From contig NC_079216.1 of the NCBI RefSeq assembly GCF_029633865.1, positions 21,530,519 to 21,594,518 on the forward strand: a stretch of DNA of 64,000 nucleotides, read 5' to 3'. Below the pieces are notes generated by a model. It did not search any database. It had not been told where the DNA came from and was given only the letters and a program-made list of their open reading frames with translations. This stretch comes from Lampris incognitus (Eukaryota > Chordata > Actinopteri > Lampriformes > Lampridae). Both the position numbers and the translations under genes were made by a program. The first letter of the stretch is position 1; every line of letters begins with the position of its first letter. Positions 13,801 to 28,100 of this stretch are shown piece after piece.

Positions 13801-15678
13801 TCTGTTTTTGCTGAAGTTCGCTGCAGGAGTGCCAGTGCTCCAGTGTTAGGTACTGTATTTCCACGCAGACAATGCAAACATTAGATTCTGAAGGGGAAAA
13901 AAACACACATACATTCAGGGGAATTGGATTCCGTGCCCTGTACTCATTCCTCTGCACAGACAAGCCACCTTTAGCATGTGAAGATAGTATCAGTTATCTC
14001 CTGAATCAGTTATCTCCTGAACAGAACAAGTTTGTGTCCATCAGAACCTCTTTGGTAAGAACTTATCCTTCCCATTGGATGGAGTGAAGGTCTGTTTGGA
14101 CTGGTGAGCTAATAGGGGAAGAGTTGATGATAAGGCCCGAGCTGAACAACTGCTTTTACGAAGGCTCAAACAGCTCGCCAGCCTGGATTATAAGGACTCC
14201 TTGAATAACTTGGAGAGCTGCCTGAGATAAGGCTTGCCTCTCTCAAATCAGCATGTTCTGTAGACACAAACACAACCCACACACATAGTGGCGTACACCT
14301 GCAGGTTAATACACATGCAGGCTGACACAGACTTGTACACGTGTGCATGCGCACACACACACAAACACACACGTACTGTACATAATGCTTAAAGCAGGAG
14401 AGTACTCAAAGTGTGAAAGGCAAACAGTTCCTCCTCAGGCATATGCATGGTTCAGCTATCTTAGACATGCACAGCAAACAAAGAAGGATGCAACCTGACA
14501 TCGTGCCTCCCTGCCTCCTCCCCTCTCACATTACACTGTCAGTGAGTCTGGACGAGGATGTGCTGCTCAGTCTACCTACCCTCGTCATGCAGTAGTAACA
14601 AAAAATAATTTTTTCTAACATATAAAAAAGCAGCTGCCTTTTGCCAAGAGAGCAAAAAAGTGTCTTTTCTTTTCAAAGATGTCATTCGAGATTATAAAGA
14701 CATGAACAGATAGAATAAGCTTCGATAGATTCTGACTCTGCCGCGGCAGTGGATTAATTTCAGCATCAGAAGCGACCTTCGAAATGCCCACTTCACTAAT
14801 GAACTTCTAACTGAAGTTCCAGTGAAGCACAAGCTGTACTTTAAAATGTCACTTTTGTCTCTAGAGTAAGTTGATCTAAGTAAAAGCAGAGTAGTGTGCA
14901 GACTTGGTGTGGTTGGTGTGGTGTTATTGGAGAATGCCTGTCAGTCTTCCTCAACTTTGCAGACTCCTGTGCTGCTGCTATGCATGGCTAGTGGAAGTTG
15001 TATAAACACGTGTTGTTTGAGTTGGATTTGTAACTAATCGATGCTTCTGCTTCCTGCTTTCTCAATACTGTGCTAACCCTCTGTGCCTCAGGATCTCCTG
15101 GAAGGCATGACCTCTATCATGCTGGTGGGTACTGCAACACAACCCTGATGTTCTACTGTCATGCCCAGCTGCACACCTGTGTGTCCTCTTAACTGTAGAT
15201 TGCACTTGTACTCCATCAAGTTAAGCCAACATTGTATCACGTGGCAAAAGTGTCTGTGGGGAATGTTGTGACAGCAGAGCAAAGCATGATGGTATTCATG
15301 ACCCGGTGGTGTTCGGCAGGAAGTTGTTGTATATCTTAGCCGTTCTCACTTCTTCAGTGAAGGTACTGCAATAATGAATGGTAAATGTTCTTGAATATTT
15401 ATCACAGTAAATCTGCAGTTTCTCTTTTTGTCTCTGCTAGTAATGTTAGAATGGTAATGGCGGCACGGTGGTGCAGTGGTTAGTGCGGTCGCCTCACAGA
15501 AAGAAGGTCCTGGGTTCGAGCCCCGGGGTAGTCCAACCATGGGGATCGTCCCAGGTCGTCCTCTGTGTGGAGTTTGCATGTTCTCCCTGTGTCTTAGTGG
15601 GTTTCCTCCGGGTGCTCCAGTTTCCTCCCCCAGTCCAAAGACATGTAGGTCAGGTGATACAGCCATACTAAATTGTCC

Positions 15679-15718
<40 letters not shown>

Positions 15719-16230
15719 CCTGTGATGGCCTGGCGGCCTGTCCAGGGTGTCTCCCCACCTGCCGCCCAGTGACTGCTGGGATAGGCTCCAGCATCCTCGC
15801 AACCCTTAGAGTAGGATAAGCGGTTGGATAATGGATGGATGGGTAGTAATGTTAGAATGGTCTATAACAAGAAGGGAAAGATAAATCATACATATGAATT
15901 ATGAATGGGTCCTGTTCTCGGAGTGCAGTGAAACGGCTGTCTTTGTCCTTGAACGCACCCTTGTGCAGATGTTTAAGGTTGATGTCAAGGTGAAAAAAAG
16001 TTTTATTCTGGCTCTCCAAGGTGTACTCTGTTCATACTGAACCAGATAGTCGTCTGATTTACTTTGTGGTGCTCCTAATTTTGCCTTTATAGGGCGTCCA
16101 GAGAAGCTGGAGGCGTCGGTAATGTCTGACCTGTCCTCTGCAGTAGACTCTGGACAGCAGTCCCCCGTCTCACCTGAAAACAGGAAGAGTCACAGGGGCA
16201 TTAAAAAACTATGGGGGAAGTAAGTACAGT

Positions 16231-16316
<86 letters not shown>

Positions 16317-18384
16317 TCACACACACCACTAAGGTACCTCTTTTCCGCAGGATCCGTCGTAGTCAGTCAGGCAGTCCGGTCCAATGTGACGATCCAGACC
16401 TGGGAGAGTTCAGAAGGGGAGGCTTCAGAGCCACTGCAGGACCACGTCTGTCCTGCACTGGGAACATACGGTAGATAAACACGCACATATTCATGCACAG
16501 GTGTGCGTCTATCTGAATTTCACATACAGTGCATCCGGAAAGTATTCACACCCCTTCACTTTCCCCACATTTTGATATGTTACAGCCTTATTCCAAAATG
16601 GATTAAATTCCTTTTTTTTCTCATCAATCTACACACAATACCCCATAATGACAAAGCGAAAAGGTTTTGTAGAAGTTTTTGCAAATGTATTAAAAATAAA
16701 AAACTGAAATATTGCATGTACATAAGTATTCACACCTTTTACTCAGTACTTGGTTGAGGCACCCTTGGCAGCGATTACAGCCTCAAGTTTTCTTGGGTAT
16801 GAAGCTACAAGCTTGGCACAGCTATATTTGGGGTATTTCTCCCATTCTTCTCTGAAGATCCTCTCGAGCTCTGTAAGGTTAAATGGGGAGCATCGCTGCA
16901 CAGCTATTTTCAGGTCTTTCCAGAGATGTTCAATAGGGTTCAAGTCTGGGCTCTGGCTGGGCCACTCAAGGACGTTCACAGACTTGTCCCGAAGCCACTC
17001 CTTCATTGTCTTGGCTGTGTGCTTAGGGTCGTTGTCGTGTTGAAAGGTAAACCTTCGCCTCAGTCTGAGGTCCTGAGCGCTCTGGAGCAGGTTTTCATCA
17101 AGGATCTCTCTGTACTTTGCTCCATTCATCTTTCCCTTGATCCTGACTTGTCTCCCAGTTCCAGCCACTGAAAAACATCCCCACAGCATGATGCTGCCAC
17201 CACCATGCTTCACTGTAGGGATGGTATTAGCAAGGTGATGAGAGGTGCCTGGTTTCTTCCAGACGTGACGTTTGGCATTCAGGTGAAAGAGTTCAGTCTT
17301 GGTTTCATCAGACCAGAGAATCTTGTTTCTCATGGTCTGAGAGTCCTTTAGGTGCTTTCTGGCAAACTCCAAGTGGGCTGTCATGTGCCTTTTACCGAGC
17401 AGCGGCTTCCATCTGGCCACTCTACCATAAAGACCTGATTGGTGGAGTGCTGCAGAGGTGGTTGTCCTTCTGAAAGGTTCTCCCATCTCCACAGAGGAAC
17501 GCTGGAGCTCTGTCAGAGTGACCATTGGGTTCTTGGTCACCTCCCTGACCAAAGCCCTTCTCCCCCGATTGCTTAGTTTGGCTGGGCGGCCAGCTCTAGG
17601 AAGAGTCCTGGTGGATCCAAACTTCTTCCATTTACAAATGATGGAGACCACTGGGCTCTTCAGGACCTTCAAAGCTGTAGAAATTTTTTTGTACCCTTCC
17701 CCAGATCTGTGCCTCGATACAATCCTGTCTCGGAGGTCCACAGACATTTCCTTTGACTTCATGGCTTGGTTTCTGCTCTGACATGCACTGTCAATAGTGG
17801 GACCTTATATAGACAGGTGTGTGCCTTTCCAAATCATGTCCAATCCATTGAATTTACTACGGGTGGACTTCAATCAAGATGTAGAAACATCTCAAGGATG
17901 ATCAGTGGAAACAGGATGAACCTGAGCTCAATTCTGAGTGTCATAGCAAAGGTTGTGAATACTTACGTATGTACATGCAATATTTCCGTTTTTTATTTTT
18001 AATAAATTTGCAAAAATTTCTAAAAAACTTTTTTCACTTTGTCATTATGGGGTATTGTGTGTAGATTGATGAGAAAAAAAGGAATTTAATCCATTTTGGA
18101 ATAAGGCTGTAACATAACAAAATGTGGGGAAAGTGAAGGGGTGTGAATACTTTCCAGATGCACTGTAGATAGACAGACAAATAGAGAGACACGGGCGGCA
18201 TGGTGCCACAGTGGTTAGCACGGTCGCCTCCAGGCAAGAAGGTCCTGGGTTCTAGCCCCGGGATTGTCCAACCTCGGGGGTCGTCCTCTGTGTGGAGTTT
18301 GCATGTTCTCCCCGTTTCTGCGTGGGTTTCCTCCCACAGTCCAATGACTTGTAAGTCAGGTGAATCGGCCATACTACATTGTCC

Positions 18385-18437
<53 letters not shown>

Positions 18438-18453
18438 AAAAGAGAGTGAGTGA

Positions 18454-18503
<50 letters not shown>

Positions 18504-21500
18504 CGCGTGTGGCGCGTGTGTTGCGTGTGTGTCGGCCCTGTAATGGCCTGGCGGCCTGTCCAAGGTGTCTCCTCGCCTGCTGCCCAATGACTGCTGGGAT
18601 AGGCTCCAGCATCCCATGACTCTGAGGGCAGGATAAGCGATGGATGAACATGTATACACTGTATCTTCCCACTCTTCAGAGATACATGTAATCATACTCA
18701 GATGTTCTGTAGTTGGGTGTGAGGTGAACCCAAGGTCACAGAGGCAGAATACTTATTTAAAAACAGAGAGAAAACGTATATTTCTCTCTCCCCTATTTAT
18801 TCTAACTTTGCTTACTTCTACAGCAACTTGAAGACACCCTTCTCTAAGTGGACAGCAGAGCAGGTGTGTGACTGGCTAGAGGAGATAGGACTTGGCCAGT
18901 ATGGACTCCAAGCTCGCCACTGGGTCACCAGCGGTCACATATTACTGTCAGCCACCCCGCAAGAGATTGAGAAGGTACACACACACATGTTTGTACAGCT
19001 GACAGAATAATCTTCCATTCAGTCCATCAAATAATTTGTTAGTTCTACCTGTCTAATCACTGTTCTTGTCTGCCTGTCCAATCAACATTTAGGAACGCCT
19101 GTCTTGCCTTTTCAGCCTGCTGTGTAGTTTCGCCTTGTCACCTTGTTTCAGCTCTCATGCTGTCTACCTTACACCCATCGCTTGCCTACCCCCATTCCTT
19201 CCTTCTCATGTTCACTAGATGAGTCATTGTTGTGCGAGCATGCTCTGTCTCTCGTTATCTCTGTCTTTGTCTCATGAGTGTGTACTGTAGCTGCAAAGGT
19301 TCACAGCTTATCGCTGGATTCCTTGTTTGCTAGCATATTACAGGGGCTTACAGCCAGCATTCTCCAAAACAGCAGAGCAAAATAATTCATAATCAGCAGA
19401 TCTGTGTGATAGATTGTGTTTGTTCAACTCTTGGCACTACAAGGCTGTAGAGTGGTACGGATGGAGGTTACTGGATTTCAAATGGTGGTAGAGTTTGATG
19501 GCATTTTTTAACACAAGTGGATATTGGCCCAGTTCTGCCCTGCGTGCATTGCTGCCTGGGTTTTCATGAACTCTGGAGATGTTTTTGCACTTCTCTTCAT
19601 GCATGGTTCTTATGAGGTACTTTTGGCAATATGGGAAGTTTTGGTCAGTTAGTGGAACCTACTCTTCTGTGCCCTGTAGTGTTATTGGATCAGTTGTGCA
19701 ATTTAGGATTTTAAGCCAAGTCCTACTTAGTGCGTTAAGTAGAAGTTGTACCAGACCATTGTGGTGAAGAGGGAGCTGAGCCAGAAGGCAAAGCTCTCAA
19801 ATTACTAGTCAATCTTCGTTCCAACACTCACCTATGGTCATGAGCTTTGGGTGGTGACCGAAAGGGTGAGCTCACAGGTACAAGTAGCTGAAATGAGTTT
19901 CCTCTGTAGGGTATCTGGGCTCAGCCTTAGAGATAGGGTGAGGAGCTCGGACATCTGGAGGCAGCTTGGAGTAGAGCCGCTGCTCCTTCATGTCGAAAGG
20001 AGCCAGTTGAGGTGGTTCGGGCGTCTGATTAGGATGCCTCCTGGGTGCCTTCCTTTGGAGGTTTTCTGGGCACGTCCAACTGGGAGGAGACCCCGGGGTA
20101 GACCCAGAACTCGCTGGTGGAACTACATGTCCACTCTGGCCTGGAAACGTCTTGGGATCCCCCAGGAGAAGCTGGAGGGCGTTGCTGGGGAGAAGGACGT
20201 CTGGAGTGCCCTACTTAGCTTGCTGCCACCGCGACCCAACCCTGGAGAAGTGACTGATGATGAGATGGAGTAGGAAGTCCAACTTCTTTTTCTTTCATTT
20301 TGTTCACAGCCGTGTTCAAATTCCCTGTGGAATTATCAAATGGTGCTGAATTTCTGTATGTCCAGGTTTGAATTTAAAGGGATAGTTTGGATTTCAGGCT
20401 TTGTCCTGTGTATTTTTCTTACATAGAGTCAAACAAACTACCTTCTATATGTCTGTGCATGCAGTTTGAAGGTACGTTGAACAGCGAGTTTAAGCTAGTT
20501 TAGCTCAATCACTGGATGTCTAATGGGATTATTAGCAGCTCCTCTCAAAAGAATGGAAATACCCCTCAGAAGCCGATTGTTAATATGTTTTACTTGTTAG
20601 CCTAGCTGTCTTGATGCATGCTTTGTAATCCAGATGTAGAAATCCCAGAAAGTTGAATCAGTTCATCTGATGAATGCCCAATTTGTTATCCTAACTGGGC
20701 GTTTGTCAAAGTCAGGGAGACACCCAAACAGTGCACCAGCCAATCAAAGAGAGGACAACAGCTGTCTAAGAGTAAACCAATGGTGATTCTGTTTGTGGCG
20801 GGAGTGTCGGAACAGTTGCTTTCAAACCCCAAAACACGCTGTGCCAGAAGTTGGTCCACCCCAAGGATCGGGTCCCCCGGCACAAACGGAGTAATATAGT
20901 GTACACTCTTAAGTGCCAGGAGGATTGCCATGACTTGTACATCGGGGAAACCAAACAGACGCTGGCCCAGAGGATGGCACCACACAGGAGTGCTAACATG
21001 GCAGGCCAGGACTCCACAGTCCACACCGTCTACAGGCCAGTGGCCACTCTTTCAAGGATGAGGATGTGCACATCCTTGATAGGGAGGAACACTGGTTTGA
21101 ACGGGGAGTCACATACTCTTCCCCATACCACTCCCCAAGAGTTCATAGAAAATTCCTGTGTGCCAAACAGAGTCAAAGGTCCATTAATAAAGTGTGAGTA
21201 AGTTCCACCTGTCTTTTGGCGCACATGACTGTTAGAGAGGAACAGGTGAAAATGTGGTCTGATGTTTGATAGTTGGGCAGGAATCCAATCTGACTCTGAT
21301 GTTTAGGATATTAAGGTTGAGTAAAAATGTGATAATCCAGGAGCTGAGCAAAGTAACTTTCCTATGGGACTGGTAATGCATATCCCTCAAACTATGAGGG
21401 TCGGATTCACCATCAGTCTATTTTTGCAATTCTCATGAAAATGTCCTACACTCAGAGTGAGATTAAAGATCAGATTAACATAATTTGAGAAGAGTGGTCG

Positions 21501-23655
21501 GAATGATTTGTTGCTGTGTTTTCTCTCTCCAGTATATTGGTGTGAAGAATCCCCTCCACAGGAAGAAACTCCAGCTAGCTATCAAGACATTTAATACCAA
21601 GCAGGCAGAGAAGTCCACTGAGCTGGATCACATCTGGGTGACACGTAGGTCCTTGCAACGCACATACATGTATCTATACACAAATGTACATGAAAGCCAG
21701 CACACACATACAGACATTCCAATCACTACATCTGTTAATATTTCTCATTGAACATATGTATTATTACTACATACCATTGTATGTAGTAATAATATTATAT
21801 ACCTTTATATATACTGTTACATTTACATGCCTACTGTTGTTTTTAGATTTAATGTGTGACTTCAGTTTGAGTTTAAAGTTTATCCTTCTTTGACTTGGGC
21901 CTGTATACACTGTGAATTTTATCTTGATGCATGCTCAGTAATCCAGGTAAGAAAACCACAGAAAGTTGAATCAGTTCATCTGGATACAACGTTTATTGAG
22001 AGAAACGTTTCATCACTCATCTAAGTGACCTCTTCAGTCTCAACTGACTGCAGGTGTCCCCACCCTTATAATCAAGACAGTGGCGTAACGATTGAAACCC
22101 TCGGTTCAGGTATGGTCATTCCCTCATGATCATGGTGGTTGTCCGCCATCTGTGTGAAGAGGGAACATACCTGAACCAGGGGGGGCTAAGAGTACATCTG
22201 TCACCATCTTACAATGATGTGGTTGCAACTGTTCCCCAACCCTCTGTGAATAGTACACATGGCCATTGTAACTCTAGTTAATGGTCACGGTAATCTGTAT
22301 ATGAAAGTGATCGTTGGTTTGGGTGATTATGCCACTGTATTGGGTATAAGGGTGGGGATACCTGCAGTCAGTTGGCCTGAAGAGGTCACTTATGCCCCTT
22401 TTCCACTACATACTACATGGTACTGGCTCCACTCAACTCTATTCGACTCTACTCACTTTACTTTTTGGGATTTTGTTTTCCACTGCAGATAGTATCCCCT
22501 CATGGCGAAGCCCCGCTGGTCATTTATGGGATGCTGACTAGGTTTTTTTTTCTTGAGATTTTATTTATATTTTATTTATTTTATTTAATGTATTTATTTA
22601 TAGTGGTATTTTCATGTCACCTTTTAGTATCGGCTCAGCTCACTTGGAACCTCGACAGAGGTGGTACCAAAAAAAGTACCTGGTACCGGGTACTATCCCT
22701 GACTTTTGCCCTATGGAAAACCAAAAAAAAAGCAAGTAGAGTTGAGTTGCGTTGAGTTGAGTTGAGTTGAGCTGGTACCATGCAATGGAAAAGGGGCAGT
22801 AGATGAGTGATGGAACTTTTCTCTCAGTAAACGCTGCATCCAGATGAACTGATTCAACTTTGTGTGACTGTGAGTTACAGCTTGCTTGTAGTCTGTTTTT
22901 AGTTCCTTTTAATTTCACAGGCTGGACTGTAAATACTGTCATTTTATTCTATAATATTATATATATTTTTTGCTAAAAGTTACATTTTATTTAGTTTCAA
23001 CTTAATCTGTTATGCCATATTCTTGAGCTTGTTTGAGGTTGGACTGATGCATTTCATGTTGTGTTGTTGTGCATTTGACAAATAAAACAACAAGCTGAAG
23101 TGTTAATGTGACATTAAGTTGATACTGCTGTGCTTGATGTGCTCAGGATGGCTGGATGACATCGGTCTGCCCCAGTATAAAGACCAGTTTAATGAAGCCA
23201 GAGTGGATGGTCACATGCTGCAGTACCTCACCGTGGTGAGTGGCCCGGCAGGGGCAACTACGAGTCTAATCCACATACATGTCTAACAGGGCAGACTGTG
23301 TCCACTCTCGTTACAAGGACTGACTGATTGTTGATGTCATCAAGACTGACTTTCTAATGGAAAGCGATGACATGGTTCTCATATGCTGTAGGCCCGTCTG
23401 ACTTTTCTCTGTCCTCCACCCTCTCACCTGCAGAACGAGTTGCTGTTCCTGAAGGTGACCAGCCAGCTGCACCACCTCAGTCTGAAGTGTGCCATCCACG
23501 TGCTGCACGTCAACAAGTTCAACCCCAACTGCCTGAAACGCAGGCCAAGCAATGAGGTGAGGCGTAGCTGTGTCTGTGTGTCTGTCTGCATGCTTGTGTG
23601 TGTATATGATGCTAATGTGTAAAATCTTTAAATTTGAGCTTTGAATACTCTGTTC

Positions 23656-23686
<31 letters not shown>

Positions 23687-25050
23687 TTTACAGAACCAAT
23701 GTACTCCCAGTGAGGTGGTTCAGTGGTCTAACCATCGCGTCATGGAGTGGCTGAGGTCTGTGGACCTGGCAGAGTATGCTCCTAACCTGAGGGGCAGTGG
23801 CGTGCACGGGGGGCTGATAGTAAGTACACGTGCATGTGGAGTAGTTCCTCAGTCTCTACTAGAATGAAGAAATGTGTAAACCAAATGTGTCACATTGCAA
23901 CATTTAAGTAAATTTAACTAGTTAAATTTACCTCCGCCCTGTGTGGTGGCCTGGCGGCCTGTCCAGGATGTCTCCCCGCCTGCCGCCCAATGACTGCTGT
24001 GATAGGGTCCAGCATCCCCACGACCCTGAGAGCAGGATAAGCGGTTTAGATAATGGTTGGGTGGATGTGGTAGTACCACTCCACAGTGGACATTAAAGGG
24101 ATGTTGGGGAGTGATGAGAGCGAGGTAACCGAAAAGAGAGCATTAGGGTGCAAATGGGGGCATTCGGTAATCAGGAACACTTAATTTGTCATTTCATTTC
24201 ATGCACTTGTGCACATGAAATGAAATGAAACATCGTTTCCCCCAGCCCACAACAGTGCAACACAAACACAAAAACTCATCCAAAAACTACAAGAACCACA
24301 AGAACACACATATCCAAACTAAACAAAAAAAATCACTGTCCAAGGGAATGAATGCCAGCCAGGATGACTGTCAGAACTGCTGGTCTGCATGGGCTAGCGG
24401 TTAGTTTAGCCTGCCCCGCTTCCGCATCTTGTCAGACCGCCCTCAGTGTTTCCTCCTCTGGCAAAACTCCAGGCAGGGCTATGGTCCCTGGGCCCACCGG
24501 ATGAAGCAGACCGAGCTCTTCCAGCCAGACACCCTTGACACACCTCCCCACACTCCTCACGATGACACTAAAACACCACAGTCACCGCCAGGTGAGACTG
24601 CTGCCAGACCGCCCTCAGTGTTATCGGAACTGCCGGTCTGCATGGGCTAGCAGTTAGCTTAGCCTGCGTCCTGTCAGACCACCCTCTGTGTTTCCTCTTT
24701 GGGAACAGCTCCAGGCAGGGCCGTGGGCCCAGGGCGCAACAGACCAAGCTCTCCCAGCCATCAAACGAAGACAAACTTAGATGTGGACAAAGACACTGTA
24801 TGGATGGTACTGGGTGAGGCCGCCGCAAATGTGGATTCACACCGCCATCTTCCCACACAGGTACTGGGTGAGGCCGCTACACACGTGAATTCATGTGACC
24901 ATCTCCCCACACCGGAAGCGGAAGTTGACAAGACAAGAAGACAAAATTGCTTTTGTCCTGGCTTTTTCCCCATAAAATGAAAGAAAAGACACAGGGTACA
25001 CTTTTAAAAAAATGCTGTGGCGCTGAGACACACAGACACTATCTGTGTGT

Positions 25051-25111
<61 letters not shown>

Positions 25112-28100
25112 GTTGATGTATTTTTTCTCCCGCAGATTCTGGAGCCTCGGTTTAACTCAGACACACTAGCCATGCTGCTGAACATCCCCCCTCAGAAGAC
25201 CCTGCTAAGACGCCACCTGGCCACCAACTTCAGCTGCCTGGTGGGAGCACAGGCAAAGCAGGAGAAGCGGGAGTACACGGAGGCCGCTGGCTACACTCCA
25301 CTCAGCATCACAGCTAAAGTCCGGGTGAGTCGAGCTTTGTAATGGGGTTGCAGCGCTGCAGTATCACGTGGGTTAGGCTTTAATACTCAGCATGGTCAGA
25401 GATGTGACGAGATACATACCAATCAACATGAGACAACACATACGTATATGCAGATACACACTTGCACACAGACAAATGTACACTCAGACCTCGTTCTCTC
25501 CCTGCGTCTCCCAGGGAAAGCACCTTAATTTAATCTGTGGCGAAATGTCTGCGTGTCAGCTCGGCAAACACTGAGCTCTGATGTCAGTTTAAGCCGTTGA
25601 GACCTGAGTAAAGCGGAGAGCGAGAGCGGTGCTCCGCCACCCCGCAGCTTAACTCAACAACCAGTGGAACAGCCTCGCCTGATGAGATGCCCTGCTCTTA
25701 AAATCAGAAGACCCCCTCGAAGAAAACTGCCGTCCATGACCTTAAATATTTATTTCTTGATTTGATAATAAGAGTTTAAGAGGCTCTCTCTCTTCAGCGA
25801 GTCCATTGGCAGTAAATACACACGCTCACGATCAAGTTTTTAAATGGGGAGCCCCTGGTGGACAGATTAGAAGGTAGTCTTTGTGGCCTCAGATATCACG
25901 AAAAAGCATATATGGTACTGGTTTCCTGTTTTACACGTCTGTTTAGGCTTGCATTGAAGTAGCATATGTGTAATGTCAAAATTTGTCAGCAAGAACAAAA
26001 GGAAACATACTGCAGAAGCTAGGCATGTTAACTATGAGGAGGTATTGATGGAAGTGTAAATAATAACAGATCCTGCTGCCAAAAAGAGAGTGACACTTAT
26101 ATTCGAGCCATCGCTGCCATTACTCTGTCAAATATTACTGTAGTTAGATTGCTGTGGTTATCTGACACTTACCCCATTACTTCCTTTTATTTATTTTACT
26201 GCAGCCGAAGAAGCTGGGCTTTTCTAACTTAACCCACCTCAGGAGGAAGCGCTCAGATGACTCAACAGACTACATTTGCCCCATGGAGTCGTCTCTGTCC
26301 CCACCGCAGTTGTCCCCGTGCCAGTCTGTGCTGAACGGGCTGCAAACGCGGCCCTACGCCGGCTTCAGGGGTCTGAGCCCCATCCTGGACAGAGAGGCCG
26401 ACTATGCCAGGGAGCAGGTGGGGCTTGACGTCAGCTGATCAGTCTCCATGGCAACACCATGATGACAGCCAAGATGACACTGTGACAACACCATGGCAAC
26501 TGTGTTGTCACGCTTCCCGTTAGCTGTTACCACTACTACTACTTGTACTACTAGTACTACTACTACTACTACTCTGCTTTCTTTGCTTGCAGCCCATAAT
26601 ACCTCTGCTAACCCTGTCATGGTCCGTTGAACGCGGCGCCTGACCTCGTCCTGCGCCTTATCATTTGGGATCTATCAGGGGCGAGACTTAAGCTTTCAGG
26701 GCTATTTTGAAGAAATAGCTGCTCGTCACAAAGGATTTTATGGTGTCATCGTTAAACTAGCAAACCTCAAGTATTGGAAAATTAAATTAAAAAAAAAAAC
26801 ACACACACACACACACACACATTTTATGACTTCTAGTTAAGTGCTTATCTGACCCGGCCTCAATCCCACGGCCCCTTACCTCTCCGGTCTGTGCCATGAT
26901 CTGACTGAAAATGACAGAAAAGAGCCTCTCTCTGGATTTACATCATTTTGTGTACCACACTCTTGTATTACCTATGTGGACTGAACCACTGTTGTAACCA
27001 TTTGCACACCAACATTACGCCATGATTAATGTGTTTGAGTCCGCTGTGTCTGTCATTTAAACTTAACCATTCATGAAGATACTGTTCAGTCAGATGATTT
27101 GATGAGGTGATCTTGTGCAATATTTGCAAAATCTTGCAGAGGGATTTTATTTAATATTTATGTCAAGTCAATGAAATAACATGGCCAATGAAATTACATG
27201 TCATGTTTGAAGCTGAGATCATCATTTTGTAATATTTTCATATTTGACTGTATTTTTATAGTGAAGAAACACTGCTTCATTAATGAAAGCCTCTTTGTGG
27301 CCATGTAAAAGTAAACAGATTCAAATCATTTAATAAAAAAAAAGTGTGCAATGCTGTTTTCTTTGTTTTGTTTTGTGGTCTTACAGTTAAAAAGAACTAG
27401 AGATAGACAAACAGTAAAAGTGAAAGCTGGCCATTTTTCTCAGATGACTGGTCTCGTGATGCAGGATTCATTTTAGATCTGACTGAGCGAACCATTTGGC
27501 CTGAAATTTCTGCTTAAGAGTTCGTTTAGTTTTAAAGAACAATAAAAATAAGGGACTAGTTTAAATAAATGCAATGTGCTACATTCCAGACCCCGACCCA
27601 AGTCCATTGTCTTTGTAACCTGCATCAACCCACTAATCTCCTTTCATCATCATCCTTACCATCGTGGTGGTGGTCATGGCCACTCACTACAGCAGCTGAC
27701 CCGGCCTCCGTGTACTGATCCATTTAAACCAAGACGGCTTCTCGTCATAGCAGCATTATGTCGTCCATGTGTGCTTGTTTGAATATGCCTGTGCAAGCGT
27801 GCACCTTCCTGGGCTTCTCACTCAGGTACATTCTGAAATGTCCTCTAAAAGCCTGTGATGAGGAGGCATGCATTTCTGCATATTCAAATGACAGAAATTT
27901 CATGTATTGCTTATTAACATTAGGCACATAACCCCGATAATGGCTGCCCAGATAGCATCCGGATGTGGGCCACTTCAGGCAATGATGCGGCACTGATGGC
28001 CCTGACAAAATGGATGTGAGCCCACATGAAAAAAACAAATATGGCCCAAATATGCCAAATCAAATGTGGGCCTTTTCTGGCAAAGATGCGGTGCTCTCGG

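Noticed and set aside
13817-14070. Possible exon AACAAGTTTGTGTCCATCAG... with GT at 14056
   Set aside because: The AG/GT frame of about 31 bp does not keep the liprin phase and the peptide does not resemble liprin-beta.
14090-14240. Short coding-looking stretch ([20 protein letters not shown])
   Set aside because: No suitable splice sites and no phase match; it ends in a stop within the intron.
15470-15535. tRNA gene
   Set aside because: Box A/B belong to a SINE with a 17-bp target duplication and a shared body at three other sites.
16211-16474. Long open frame through the (CA)n run
   Set aside because: Poly(Thr-His) translation of a microsatellite; the real exon 16351-16470 is read by splicing.
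18252-18695. Minus-strand open frame rich in His-Thr repeats
   Set aside because: Translation of the SINE family B body plus microsatellite.
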